Assembly: GCA_903832295.1 (NCBI GenBank)
Contig: CAILAZ010000093.1
Span: 16,874-80,873, forward strand
Source: an uncultured Acidobacteriota bacterium
Lineage (GTDB): Bacteria; Acidobacteriota; Terriglobia; Terriglobales; Acidobacteriaceae
Direction: 5' to 3'
Length of the DNA: 64,000 nt
In this document: positions 1 through 8,863 of the stretch, in pieces
Position numbering within the stretch: position 1 is the stretch's first letter
Layout: every line of letters begins with the position of its first letter
Notes under the pieces: model-generated
Seen by the model: the letters and a program-made list of their open reading frames with translations, nothing else
What the model was told of the DNA's origin: nothing
The model's database searches: none
Position numbers and translations under genes: made by a program

Positions 1-43
1 TTCAGGGTGGCGTTGTCACACAGAATATGGCGAATACGCGCGA

Positions 44-928
44 TCACTGGTCTCCCCGCTCTCCGGCGCGCTCTGAACGGTACAAGCGTTCGTCGCCCTG
101 GGTTCGAATCGCTTCCACGGAACTGGACATGGGGTGCGAGAGCGCGGACTGCGGAGCGTAACGCATGCACAGCTCTCCGAGGCGCTGACGCAGCCGTTCG
201 GGTGAGATCTCGCGCTCGACCTGTCCGCCGACGGCGATGCTGATGCCTCCAGTTTCCTCCGATACGATGACGGAGACGGCATCGGTTTCTTCGGTAATTC
301 CGATTCCGGCGCGATGGCGGGTGCCGAGTTGAGTGGAGAGCAGCGGATTCATGGAAAGCGGCAGGAAACAGGCAGCTGCGGCGACACGGTCCTTCTGCAG
401 GATTACTGCGCCGTCGTGCAGTGGTGCGCTGGGGCGAAACAGGGTAGCAAGCAAATCGTAGGAGAGATGTGCGTCGAGAGATACGCCGCTCTCGATGTAC
501 GTGCGCAATCCTATCTCTCTTTCAATGACAACGAGCGCCCCGGTCTGATCCTGCGAAAACGTGCTGGCTGCCATGACGATGTCGTCATAGGCATCCGCCG
601 CGCCATTTTGCGATCCTCGAGTGAGGGTCAGGTTGCGTCCGAGACGGGCCAGCGCCTGGCGGATTTCAGTCTGAAAGATCACGATGAGGGCAAAGATGCT
701 GTAGGGGAGAATGGTGCCGACAAGCCAGTCCAAGGTGCGCAGGTTGCTAAGGTGTGCGATGTAGAAGGCGATCACCAGCGCGCCGACTCCGGTGAGCATG
801 GGGACGGCTCTGGTTCCGCGCACTAGCAGCAGGAACTGGTAGATCAGGAAAGAGACGAGCAGGATGTCCAGAATGGATCCGGTGGTGAGGTGCAGCGGAT
901 ACCCGGACAATTTCGTCAGCGTCGGCAT
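44..928 (-). CDS. cdaA: Diadenylate cyclase CdaA (c-di-AMP synthase)
   Basis: Membrane-anchored enzyme that condenses two ATP into the second messenger c-di-AMP. The 294-residue product has hydrophobic segments in roughly residues 18-36, 43-60 and 70-86, followed by a DisA_N-type catalytic domain with the DGA motif at 172-174 and RHR at 204-206, the two signatures of active diadenylate cyclases. Length and order match CdaA rather than DisA or CdaS. The ATG has AAGGAG upstream. It follows xseA on the same strand after about 120 bases. In many bacteria the next gene is the YbbR-domain regulator cdaR, which would lie off the left end of the window. Function is assigned from family motifs with high confidence. 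Confidence 0.95.
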   Translation of the reverse strand: MPTLTKLSGYPLHLTTGSILDILLVSFLIYQFLLLVRGTRAVPMLTGVGALVIAFYIAHLSNLRTLDWLVGTILPYSIFALIVIFQTEIRQALARLGRNLTLTRGSQNGAADAYDDIVMAASTFSQDQTGALVVIEREIGLRTYIESGVSLDAHLSYDLLATLFRPSAPLHDGAVILQKDRVAAAACFLPLSMNPLLSTQLGTRHRAGIGITEETDAVSVIVSEETGGISIAVGGQVEREISPERLRQRLGELCMRYAPQSALSHPMSSSVEAIRTQGDERLYRSERAGERGDQ

Positions 929-1050
929 GGTCTCCTTTCGAGATTGCTAAGCATTCAAGGGGCGGAGAACAACCCGTTCAGCAGTGGACTTTTATTGTAA
1001 AGCAGGGCAGGGAGAAAAGCATTGCATTCAGAGGCTTAAGTGAACTTCCG

Positions 1051-2463
1051 TTACCCCTCCTGCGTGCCCGGACCGGGCTTCAGTGTGGATTCCACGCGGG
1101 CTATTACCTCGCCGCGTGAGAGGCGCGCCCGGATGGGGTCTCCGGGGTTGAGTTGAGTCGAGTCATTTACCAGCACACCGCGCTGATCGAAAATCAGCGA
1201 ATACCCGCGCTCCAGAATGGCGACCGGTGAGAGGGCGGCGAGTTTTCCTGATGCCTGCTCCACGCGCGAGCGCTGGCGCAGGAGGCTGCGCTGGATGGAG
1301 GACGAGAGCGCTTCCATGCGGGAGAGCAACTCCTGCTCACGCATGCGGAGTTGCTGCCGCAAGTCGCGCTGGCGCAGGCGGGAGATGCCGAGGTCAAGGC
1401 GGCTGGAGGCGCCAGCAAGGCGCGTACGCATCAGGCTCGCAAGGCGGAAGCGGAGATCGTCCACGCGTTGTTGCCGGCGGGAGATGGCGTCCTCCATGCG
1501 TGCGAAGACGCGGTTCTTTTCCAGTGGCGTGAGGCGTTGCCTGGCCGAGAGCAACTGGAACTGGGCGGCACGGCGGAGACGCTCGCGCAGAGCGAAGACG
1601 GTTTCCTGCAACTCCTGCTGGGAACGGATCACAATCTCAGCAGCGGCCGATGGCGTGGGCGCGCGGAGGTCGGCGACAAAATCGCAGATCGTGAAGTCAG
1701 TCTCATGTCCCACGGCGGAGATCAGAGGCAGTGTGCTGGCAGCGACGGCGCGGGCAAGCGATTCGTCATTGAAAGCAGCAAGATCTTCGATACTACCTCC
1801 TCCACGGGCGACGACGATCACGTCCACTGCGAACTCAGACTGCGGGGCTTGCTGGTTGAAGAAGCGGATACCGGCGGACACCTCGGCGGCGGCGCTCTCT
1901 CCCTGCACCTGTGCCGGGAAGATAAGGATGTGGAGCGCCTGATGGCGTCGGCGCAGGACGTTGAGGATGTCCTGAATGACCGCCCCGCGTGGCGAGGTGA
2001 TAACGCCGATACGCCTCGGCAGCACAGGCAGAGGCTTCTTGCGCTGGGCGGCGAAGAGGCCCTCGGCGGCGAGCTTGGCCTTGAGTTGCTCGAAGGCTAC
2101 CTGCAGGGCGCCGGCGCCCATCGGCTCCATGTATTCGGCGAGCAACTGCATCTCGCCCCTAGCCTCGTACATGGTGATGCGCCCTCGAACGATGACCTGC
2201 ATACCATTCTGCGGACGGAAGCGCAGGAGCCGCGCCTGGGTGCGGAACATCACGACGCGGAGTTGCGAGTCGCCGTCTTTGAGGGTGAGGTAAATATGGC
2301 CGCTATCGGCGGGGCGATGGTTGGAAATCTCACCCTCAACCCAGACGTCGGGGAAGCCTTTTTCCAAGTGGGTGCGCACGGTGGTGACGAGCTCATGGAC
2401 AGCGTAGATGCGCCGCGAAGGTGCTTCTGCCGAAAACTCGAAGGAGAACTGAGAGTCGCCCAC
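1051..2463 (-). CDS. xseA: Exodeoxyribonuclease VII large subunit
   Basis: Large subunit of the cytoplasmic single-strand-specific exonuclease VII, used in recombination and mismatch repair. The 470-residue protein has the N-terminal OB-fold (around residues 17-110, with GHIYLTLKD) and the central catalytic domain with VARGGGSIEDL and AVGHETDFTICDFVADLRAPTP-type motifs at about 220-270, then the Arg/Leu/Gln-rich coiled-coil region. The start codon is GTG with no strong Shine-Dalgarno sequence, but it fits the family N-terminus. The partner gene xseB often lies immediately downstream; no such ORF exists between this gene and cdaA, so the small subunit must be elsewhere or absent. Confidence 0.95.
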   Translation of the reverse strand: MGDSQFSFEFSAEAPSRRIYAVHELVTTVRTHLEKGFPDVWVEGEISNHRPADSGHIYLTLKDGDSQLRVVMFRTQARLLRFRPQNGMQVIVRGRITMYEARGEMQLLAEYMEPMGAGALQVAFEQLKAKLAAEGLFAAQRKKPLPVLPRRIGVITSPRGAVIQDILNVLRRRHQALHILIFPAQVQGESAAAEVSAGIRFFNQQAPQSEFAVDVIVVARGGGSIEDLAAFNDESLARAVAASTLPLISAVGHETDFTICDFVADLRAPTPSAAAEIVIRSQQELQETVFALRERLRRAAQFQLLSARQRLTPLEKNRVFARMEDAISRRQQRVDDLRFRLASLMRTRLAGASSRLDLGISRLRQRDLRQQLRMREQELLSRMEALSSSIQRSLLRQRSRVEQASGKLAALSPVAILERGYSLIFDQRGVLVNDSTQLNPGDPIRARLSRGEVIARVESTLKPGPGTQEG

Positions 2464-2506
2464 AGGAGAAGTTTAGCAGGGCAGGGAAGGAAGTCCAGGG
2501 GGAGGG

Positions 2507-2734
2507 CTATCGGCGTAAGCTGCGGAGAAGCCAGAGGAGGGCGGACAGAATGATGCTGAGCAGGATGCAAGTTGCAAACGGGAAGAATACCTGCGTGTTT
2601 CCGCTACGGCTGCGCCAGTGAAGGTCTCCGGGAAGACGGCCAAAGGTGAGTCCGAGGCGCGAGGAGAGCATCACCGATGCTCCCACGGCGATGAGAACAA
2701 GGCCCACTCCGAGCAGTGTTTTGCCCAACTCCAT
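2507..2734 (-). CDS. DUF2905 family small membrane protein
   Basis: A 75-residue protein with two hydrophobic helices (about residues 5-25 and 48-70) separated by a polar loop containing GLTFGRLPGDL, the signature of the DUF2905 family. The family is widespread and of unknown function; the protein should sit in the inner membrane. It lies 43 bases upstream of xseA on the same strand and probably shares its transcript. Confidence 0.8.
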   Translation of the reverse strand: MELGKTLLGVGLVLIAVGASVMLSSRLGLTFGRLPGDLHWRSRSGNTQVFFPFATCILLSIILSALLWLLRSLRR

Positions 2735-2803
2735 TTACAGAGTATTTCAGGCAAAGAAACGCCCCGCAAGGCTAATTGCGGTCTGGAGGAGAACAGCGAA
2801 TAG

Positions 2804-4069
2804 TCAGTCCAGTTTCTGTGTGCCGGGCTGAAGAAACCTAGGTAGGCCGGAGGCAAGCCTTCGGGGCAGCCGGACGGGGTTGATGACCTTGTCCTGCTTG
2901 GCGAGTTCGGAAGCGTAAGCGGCGTAAACAGAGCCGAACACCGAATCCCAAGACGCGCGTTCGGCACGTAGGCGGGCGGCAATGGTCATATCGCGATGCA
3001 GTGCCTTGCTGCCGATAAGGCGTAGAACAGAAGCGGTGAAATCCTCATCGCTGGCGGAGACCAGGCCGCTACGCTCATGCTCAACGATGAACTTCGGACC
3101 ACCCTTGTCCGTGACCACTGCCGGGACGCCGGAGGCGAGCGCTTCCAGCACCACGTTGCCGAAGGTGTCAGTCTCCGAGTAGAAGGCGAACAGGTCCATG
3201 TTAGCGTAAGCGCGGCCGAGTGCGGAGCCGCGCAAAACGCCGGTCATCTCCGCGTCCGAGATGTGCTGGCGCAACCACTGCTCCTCGCCGCCGTGTCCGA
3301 CGAAGACAAACTTGACGTGATTGTGGCCAGCGGCTTTGACCGCTTGCGAGAGGGCGGCGAAGCTGCGGACTCTTTTCTCCGTGGAGAGACGTCCGACGTA
3401 GCCGATAACGAATTGCCCGTCATCGCAGCGGTCTCGCAGCGAGGGATTGAACATTGCCAGATCGACGCCGCGTTCCATCAGGGAGCAAGACTTGTGGATG
3501 GCACCTTCCAACTGATCAATGAGTTCCCGGTTGGGCGCGAAGTGAATCCGACCAAGCTGAAAGTAGAGAGCAGCGAGACGGAAGCTGGCTCGCTCGATGA
3601 ACTGCAGGAACTTGGTGCGTGAAGGCCCTTCTATCCAACGCGGCAGGATGCGGTCGGAGCGCCGGGCCGCGTACTCATGGACATTCGTGTGCCAGGACGC
3701 GGCGACCGGAATACCGAGATCGTGGGCGGCGGCGGCGCCCAGCAGCCCGATATCGCTGGGGCCGGTCACGTGGACAATGTCCGGATTGAAATCACGCAGC
3801 GCATCGACGACCCGGCGGTAGTAGCGGAAGAGAGCCAAGTCGAAGCGAAGATCCTTTTCAAGAGCGAACGACACCGGGCCGCGCCTTAGAGACAGACGAG
3901 TCACGCTTCCCTCATGGGTGAAAGCAGTGCGCTCGCCCGCGCAGATCAGCAGCATTGGCGACTCAGTGCGACGGGCATAGGCAACGAAGTTGCGGCAGGT
4001 GTTGGCGACTCCGTTTACTTCTTCCAACGAGTCGGGAAAGAGTGCAACGCGAATCGAGCGTGCGATCAT
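2804..4069 (-). CDS. GT4-type glycosyltransferase
   Basis: A 421-residue GT-B fold glycosyltransferase. The N-terminal domain starts IRVALFPDSLEEVNGVANT, typical of GT4 enzymes of the mannosyltransferase type. The C-terminal nucleotide-sugar-binding domain has VGYVGRLSTEKRV and, near residue 350, FGNVVLEALASGVPAV with the paired Glu residues of the EX7E motif. The reading frame stays open further upstream, but the ATG at 4069 is preferred: it overlaps the stop of the upstream PHP gene as ATGA, indicating translational coupling, and it gives the family N-terminus. It probably acts on a cell-surface glycolipid or polysaccharide. The sugar donor cannot be told from sequence. Confidence 0.9.
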   Translation of the reverse strand: MIARSIRVALFPDSLEEVNGVANTCRNFVAYARRTESPMLLICAGERTAFTHEGSVTRLSLRRGPVSFALEKDLRFDLALFRYYRRVVDALRDFNPDIVHVTGPSDIGLLGAAAAHDLGIPVAASWHTNVHEYAARRSDRILPRWIEGPSRTKFLQFIERASFRLAALYFQLGRIHFAPNRELIDQLEGAIHKSCSLMERGVDLAMFNPSLRDRCDDGQFVIGYVGRLSTEKRVRSFAALSQAVKAAGHNHVKFVFVGHGGEEQWLRQHISDAEMTGVLRGSALGRAYANMDLFAFYSETDTFGNVVLEALASGVPAVVTDKGGPKFIVEHERSGLVSASDEDFTASVLRLIGSKALHRDMTIAARLRAERASWDSVFGSVYAAYASELAKQDKVINPVRLPRRLASGLPRFLQPGTQKLD

Positions 4070-5250
4070 CTGACGCCTTCTTCCTGTCCGAAAACATCGG
4101 ACATGGTGGTCATGGGCTGTCCAAAGCGAGTGCGCAGTTTGTTTAGCAACTGTGTTGTCTCCGCCAGCCGGGCAAAGTCGAGAATCGTCCGGAGGAAGCC
4201 GGGAACGCGCGCCCATAGCGAACTCAGTGGCTGCATGCTCCCATCGCGTCCCGGATGATAGGTGCGCTGATCCCAATATCGCGCGCCTTCGGAGTGATCG
4301 GGGTAATCCCGGATGGCATCAAGAAAAGTCTGATAGTAGCGGGCGACCATGGAATCGCCGTACTGCGGCATGAAGAGCAACTGGCTCCTGCGATCAACTC
4401 TGACTTCCTCTACCCACTCGGAGAAGCTGGGAGCATTGGTGAGGTTCAGTATTCCGTTCGGTTCGCAGCCGTGGCGGTCGCCGCCGGAGACTACGATTTG
4501 TTGCCATTTCGAGGCGAACTGTGCCACGCGTCGATTCTCATCCAGGCGGCGGAGGCCATTCAGTTCGAAGGCGTGCAGGCAGCTGTTATTGAGGGCGAGG
4601 AAGTCTTCCAGATTCTGTGCAAACTCAGCAGCGGGATTGGCATAGAGATTCCATAGCGGGTGATTGAATACGATCAGCACGCCGGGCACTGAATGAAGGG
4701 AGCGAAGCAGATCGCAGACGCGGGCAGTGGTGGGCTGCGCGGTGCAGGCGTGCAGATCGTCCATCCACACCTGAGCGCGATCGCCGGGAAGATTGTGCAC
4801 GCCAAGGTGAAACTTGGAGGTCTGAAAGGGGACCGTCCATTCCAGCGATACCGGCGCGTCGAGCATGGCAGGAAGCACGCGAAGCAACATGGGAGCCTCG
4901 ATCGAATCATGGTCGGAAAGAGAGACCAGTGCGCGCATGTCGAGGTGTTGCTCGATTTGGCTCTTCTCTAACTCATAGGCTCCGCGCGGACAGAGTGGCG
5001 GAGTCCAGTAGCTCTTCGCGAGATTCAGATGCAGCCCCGTATGATTCGCGGCCTCTCTTTGTGAGCGCAGGAACGTGCGCAGTAGCGGATGGGAGTTGAG
5101 GAGATTTCCGACGAATTCAAGGCTCTCCCTGGAGCGATTGGTGTGGCTGTGAATCGATACGCCGGTTTTGAAGTTACGCAACGGCTGATCCCGCTCAAAC
5201 CACGCTATCCTTGCCTGCAATATCCCCTCCTGATGCGCCAGACCTTGCAC
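4066..5250 (-). CDS. PHP-domain metal-dependent hydrolase
   Basis: A 394-residue protein resembling PHP-superfamily phosphoesterases. Visible metal-ligand motifs are SIHSHTN near residue 33, SLSDHDSIEAP near 111, FNHPLWN near 196 and SGGDRHG near 257, in family order. There is no signal peptide, so it is likely cytoplasmic. The start is GTG at 5250; no better ATG exists before residue 104. The stop codon overlaps the start of a glycosyltransferase (ATGA), so the two products are probably made together. The substrate is unknown; a phosphorylated sugar or lipid intermediate is one possibility (inference). Confidence 0.7.
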   Translation of the reverse strand: MQGLAHQEGILQARIAWFERDQPLRNFKTGVSIHSHTNRSRESLEFVGNLLNSHPLLRTFLRSQREAANHTGLHLNLAKSYWTPPLCPRGAYELEKSQIEQHLDMRALVSLSDHDSIEAPMLLRVLPAMLDAPVSLEWTVPFQTSKFHLGVHNLPGDRAQVWMDDLHACTAQPTTARVCDLLRSLHSVPGVLIVFNHPLWNLYANPAAEFAQNLEDFLALNNSCLHAFELNGLRRLDENRRVAQFASKWQQIVVSGGDRHGCEPNGILNLTNAPSFSEWVEEVRVDRRSQLLFMPQYGDSMVARYYQTFLDAIRDYPDHSEGARYWDQRTYHPGRDGSMQPLSSLWARVPGFLRTILDFARLAETTQLLNKLRTRFGQPMTTMSDVFGQEEGVR

Positions 5251-5345
5251 GTTCGCAGTATGGAAGAGAGTTGGTGACGTTTTGATTACGGCTGCGAAAA
5301 TGGAAGATGAAAGTTTCGTGCTGGGCCGGAGGTATTCACAGAAGT

Positions 5346-5375
5346 TTGACAGAGTTTAAGCCTGACTTTTACAAA
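5346..5375 (+). promoter_or_regulatory. Sigma-70-type promoter for the 5406-8135 operon
   Basis: TTGACA (5346-5351, exact -35 consensus), an 18-base spacer, then TACAAA (5370-5375, 4 of 6 matches to -10). It is about 30 bases upstream of the ATG at 5406, in the divergent intergenic region between the PHP gene and the membrane protein. Confidence 0.45.
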
Positions 5376-5405
5376 CCTGCGCGGCCTCCGACGTATGCTC
5401 CACAT

Positions 5406-6023
5406 ATGGATGAGTTCAGAGGTGGCGACGTCCCGGTAAAGCCCGTATCTGTTCCCGTGGGGCGCGCACTGATGACACTGGTCCGGAACCCATGGACTCT
5501 ATTGGTTCGGCGCTGGAACAGTAAGGCTGCATTGCTGAGCGCAATCTTCCGAGGCTTGATCTTCCTGATCGCTTCCATCAAATCCCATCATGCCGGCCGC
5601 CTGGGTGGTGTGCTCGCCGAAGCGCTGTTTGGTGCGGTGAGCGCCGGTTTCTTCGGAACCCTGACGCAGGCGTTGCGATTCGCCGAACCCCAGTGGGCGG
5701 CGGAGTTGCTACTCGCGGGAATTCTCCCTCTCCTCTTTCAACTCGGAGACCTGTGCTTCCATGCTTCGCTGGGGACGCAGGTATTTCGTATTGGCATGAT
5801 TGCGTCTGCCGGCTTCACGGTTTTTTCTTCGCTGTTCAACCTCTACATCATGCGCCGCGGAACCCTGCTGGTAGGAGAGGAAGGTAAGCCACTCAACGAA
5901 GATTTGGGTGCACTGCCACGGTTAGCGCTCCTTTTTGTGATCTCCGGCGTGATGAACGCCATCCGCTTTGCGGTGGATTTCATCTCTCGCGGGATCCCGC
6001 GAGACACAACCGCACCGCTCTGA
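5406..6023 (+). CDS. Hypothetical multi-pass membrane protein
   Basis: A 205-residue protein with about four hydrophobic stretches (roughly residues 73-95, 100-125, 133-155 and 175-195), separated by short basic loops, so an inner-membrane protein is likely. I do not recognise a family. The ATG at 5406 is preferred over an upstream ATG at 5307 because a promoter-like sequence lies between them. It is the first gene of a plus-strand set: the stop is followed after seven bases by the next gene, whose Shine-Dalgarno sequence AGGAGA overlaps this gene's end. Position next to two glycosyltransferases suggests an envelope role (inference). Confidence 0.7.
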   Translation: MDEFRGGDVPVKPVSVPVGRALMTLVRNPWTLLVRRWNSKAALLSAIFRGLIFLIASIKSHHAGRLGGVLAEALFGAVSAGFFGTLTQALRFAEPQWAAELLLAGILPLLFQLGDLCFHASLGTQVFRIGMIASAGFTVFSSLFNLYIMRRGTLLVGEEGKPLNEDLGALPRLALLFVISGVMNAIRFAVDFISRGIPRDTTAPL

Positions 6024-6030
6024 GGAGAAA

Positions 6031-7395
6031 ATGAAGACCCTTCACCTCACAAACTCCTGGCATGAAACTTCAGGTGGAATTGCCACCATTTATCGCGCGA
6101 TGATGCGGGCTGCAGAGCGGCGCGGCCAACCGATGCGCCTGATTGTGCCTGCCGAGGAAGACCGCACGGAAGCAGTAGGCATGCATGGCGTGATCTATCA
6201 TCTCAAGGCACGCAAGGCGCCTTTCAATTCGAATTACCGCATGCTTCTGCCTTCCTCGTATCTGTATCCGGGCAGTCCGATCCAGCGAATTCTGAAAGAC
6301 GAAAAGCCTGACCTCATCGAGGTATGCGATAAATACAACCTGCACTATCTTGCCGCGCTCTCCCGATTGAACCTGATGCAGGAAATCGCAACACGTCCTA
6401 CCACGGTGGGGCTTACCTGCGAACGGATGGATGACAATTTTGCGACCTACCTGGGGCGATCAGGGGCAGGCAGGGCCTTCAGCCGCTGGTACATGAAGTG
6501 GATCTACTTCGCCTTCTTCGATCACCACATCGTAATCAGCCAACACACTGCGGACGAATTGCGCGCGGCGAGCCAAGGGCATCCGGTCCGCCGTGGCGTA
6601 TGGCTGCACCACCCCGGAGTGGAGCTAGGGATCTTTAGCGGTCGGCAACGAGGTTCCGAGGCGCGTGCGAAAGTCTTGCGAAAGATCGAACGTGGTGAAG
6701 ACTGCAGGCTGCTGGTGTACGCCGGGCGACTGGCCCCTGAAAAGAACCTTCCACTTCTGATTCAGACCATGCGCGCACTGCGTAAGAGCAACCCGGAGGC
6801 CGTGCTGTTGATCGTCGGAGATGGGATCGAACGGGCCAACATGGAACGGGAAGCCGCAGACATGAAGGGCGCTGTAAAGTTTCTCGGCCACATTGGCGAC
6901 CGCAACGAATTGGCGGAGATTCTTGCGGGAAGCGAGCTCTTTGTGCACTCGAATCCGAAGGAGCCATTTGGAATAGCGCCCCTGGAGGCGATGGCCTCCG
7001 GGTTGGTGCTGGTGGCTCCCAACTCCGGCGGGGTCACCGAATACGCAAGCGATCGCAACGCGATGCTGGTTGATCCCACCCCGGAAGCCTTTGCGGATGC
7101 GGTGCGAACGCTGCTCGGCGCGCCTGAAATCATGGCGGCCAAGTCCCGAGCGGCGCAGCAGACTGCGAGCGAATTCAGCTTGGACAGCATGGCCGACGGT
7201 TTTCTCGATCTTTACGAAAAGATTCACAGCGCGACGCGCGGCGGACTGCCGTTGAGCGAAGCGGGAATAGCCTTCCACTCCACGGCTCCGGCAGTTGTGG
7301 GAAGAACCGTTACCGGGGCTATTGCAGGACTCTTCAAACGCGGATTCCGCACGTGGGTTCGGTTCCGTTCGCGCGTTGCGGCAGGGAGCTTGTGA
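6031..7395 (+). CDS. GT4-type glycosyltransferase
   Basis: A 454-residue GT-B glycosyltransferase. The N-terminal part has LTNSWHETSGGIATIYRAM, the usual Gly-rich acceptor-side loop. The C-terminal half has LLVYAGRLAPEKNLPLLI, LIVGDG and KEPFGIAPLEAMASGLV with the EX7E motif. The start at 6031 is chosen because AGGAGA lies just upstream; the open frame extends 63 bases further up inside the previous gene. The stop overlaps the next gene's ATG (TGATG). The sugar specificity is unknown. With the divergent glycosyltransferase it probably builds a cell-surface glycan. Confidence 0.9.
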   Translation: MKTLHLTNSWHETSGGIATIYRAMMRAAERRGQPMRLIVPAEEDRTEAVGMHGVIYHLKARKAPFNSNYRMLLPSSYLYPGSPIQRILKDEKPDLIEVCDKYNLHYLAALSRLNLMQEIATRPTTVGLTCERMDDNFATYLGRSGAGRAFSRWYMKWIYFAFFDHHIVISQHTADELRAASQGHPVRRGVWLHHPGVELGIFSGRQRGSEARAKVLRKIERGEDCRLLVYAGRLAPEKNLPLLIQTMRALRKSNPEAVLLIVGDGIERANMEREAADMKGAVKFLGHIGDRNELAEILAGSELFVHSNPKEPFGIAPLEAMASGLVLVAPNSGGVTEYASDRNAMLVDPTPEAFADAVRTLLGAPEIMAAKSRAAQQTASEFSLDSMADGFLDLYEKIHSATRGGLPLSEAGIAFHSTAPAVVGRTVTGAIAGLFKRGFRTWVRFRSRVAAGSL

Positions 7396-8135
7396 TGGAA
7401 ATAAATAGGGGCAAGGGTATCCAAAGAACGGCTATGGCAGCGTTGCTGGTGTGTGCAGTTGCTTTCCGCGCAGTTGCCGCAGATCTTCCGCAAGTATCAA
7501 CCAATGCAATCGCCAATGGGATGAGCGCGCAGGAGATCGTCGAGCGCCTGATCCGGGCAAATGAACAGCGTGCGGCGGCGCTGAGGGGGTATGAGGGGAA
7601 GCGGACCTACCGGCTAACCTATCGCGGCTTTCCCTCGGACCGGGAGGCCGGGTTGGAAGTGATTGCGCATTTCGAAGCCCCCGAGCGAAAGACCTTCAGC
7701 GTGGTTTCTGAGAGTGGTTCGAAGATGATGCAATCCAAGGTGCTTGCCAAGTTGCTGGAAGGCGAGAGCGAGGCAGCCCATGCCGAAAACCAGCGCCGGA
7801 CAGCGCTGACGCCGGAAAATTACCAGTTCACTCTGCTTGGCTCCAGGCCGAGCGCCTACGGTGGCTGTTACCTGCTGGGAGTGGAGCCCCGGCGCGACAA
7901 CAAGTTCCTCTATCGCGGGGAAATATGCGTGAATGCCGTCGACTTTGCAGTGGAATCGATCAGCGGGGAACCGGCGAAGAATCCGTCCTTCTGGACGCGC
8001 GAGACTCGAATCGAGCATCGCTACCAGAAGGTAGGCCAGTTCTGGCTTCCGGCTACGAACCAGACAACTAGTAATGTTCGCCTGGGTGGTACGGCGACGC
8101 TGAAGATCGTGTACTCGGGATACGAAATGCGCTAG
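7395..8135 (+). CDS. LolA-like outer-membrane lipoprotein-sorting protein
   Basis: A 246-residue exported protein. The first 30 residues have basic residues, a hydrophobic core (MAALLVCAVAFRAVA) and an AVAAD cleavage site. The mature part starts with SAQEIVERLIRANEQRAAALRGYEGKR-like sequence and contains a beta-rich LolA/LolB-type fold with ENYQFTLLG and a YRGEICVNAVDF segment. Such proteins are annotated as outer-membrane lipoprotein-sorting or lipid-carrier-like periplasmic proteins; the actual ligand is unknown. The ATG overlaps the previous stop, so it is translationally coupled to the glycosyltransferase. Confidence 0.7.
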   Translation: MEINRGKGIQRTAMAALLVCAVAFRAVAADLPQVSTNAIANGMSAQEIVERLIRANEQRAAALRGYEGKRTYRLTYRGFPSDREAGLEVIAHFEAPERKTFSVVSESGSKMMQSKVLAKLLEGESEAAHAENQRRTALTPENYQFTLLGSRPSAYGGCYLLGVEPRRDNKFLYRGEICVNAVDFAVESISGEPAKNPSFWTRETRIEHRYQKVGQFWLPATNQTTSNVRLGGTATLKIVYSGYEMR

Positions 8136-8154
8136 ATCGGCACTTTCACGCAAA

Positions 8155-8195
8155 AACGAAGATGGCCGGGGCATATTGCCCCGGCCATCTTCGTT
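8155..8195. terminator. Bidirectional terminator between convergent genes
   Basis: A perfect inverted repeat with a 19-bp stem (including GGCCGGGGCA) and a 3-base TAT loop, centred between a plus-strand stop at 8135 and a minus-strand stop at 8204. The A-run at 8152-8156 supplies a U-tract for minus-strand transcripts. Confidence 0.85.
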
Positions 8196-8203
8196 GCTAG
8201 GAC

Positions 8204-8851
8204 CTAGAAGTGGTAAACCACCTGGATCGAAGGTTCGGCAACATGGGAGCGCATGCCGGTTCCGAAGGTGTCGGTGGAACTGCTGGAGCTGAGTTTGAAG
8301 TCCGGGTCAGCGCGGAGCAGGCCGCGGTACTGGAGACGAACACTCCAATGGGCGGTCATGGTCAGGTCAGTTCCGACGCCGTAGGCGAAAGCGGCTTTCA
8401 TTGCCGTCGCCGGGGTGCCTCCGGTTGTGTAGTTATTGTTGGGAGCAAAGCGCACCATGCCGCCACCGAACATTGCGTAGGGTTTCACGCGCTCGTTGGA
8501 GGGCAGGCGGAAGATGTAGGTTCCGATCATCTCTGCGTTGTTGGTCTGGACGCGGGTAGCGTTCTGGTATGCATTGAAGAACACTTCCGAGTTGCGGTTC
8601 AGGGTCAGGGCAAGTCCCACGGCGCTGTGACGGCCAAAGTCATAACGGACGTCCGCGATCGCGCCGACAGAATTGGTGCTGGACTGGGTCGTCGGATTGT
8701 TGGTTCCGTTGGTGAGGCCAGTCTTATTGAACGTGGCTGCCGGGAAAATTCCTTCGAAGCCAAGACCCACCGAGAGATTAGAGAGAATGCCCTGTGCGTG
8801 TGCCATGCTTCCAAAGGCCAGTACGGTGACGAGAATGAGTTTGAGTTTCAA
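8204..8851 (-). CDS. Outer-membrane beta-barrel protein
   Basis: A 215-residue protein with a clear signal peptide (MKLKLILVTVLAFGSMAHAQ) and alternating hydrophobic/polar strands, aromatic residues at strand ends, and a C-terminal IQVVYHF ending in Phe, the outer-membrane insertion signature. It resembles small OmpA/OmpW-like barrels. The start is TTG at 8851 with GGAGAG a few bases upstream. It begins 12 bases after the stop of the upstream lipoprotein gene, so it is the last gene of a three-gene operon ending at the 8155-8195 hairpin. Confidence 0.8.
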   Translation of the reverse strand: MKLKLILVTVLAFGSMAHAQGILSNLSVGLGFEGIFPAATFNKTGLTNGTNNPTTQSSTNSVGAIADVRYDFGRHSAVGLALTLNRNSEVFFNAYQNATRVQTNNAEMIGTYIFRLPSNERVKPYAMFGGGMVRFAPNNNYTTGGTPATAMKAAFAYGVGTDLTMTAHWSVRLQYRGLLRADPDFKLSSSSSTDTFGTGMRSHVAEPSIQVVYHF

Positions 8852-8863
8852 AAGTCTCTCCTT

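Noticed and set aside
1351..2553. A 400-residue plus-strand open frame opposite xseA
   Set aside because: Antisense to a conserved nuclease gene; no motif or start signal.
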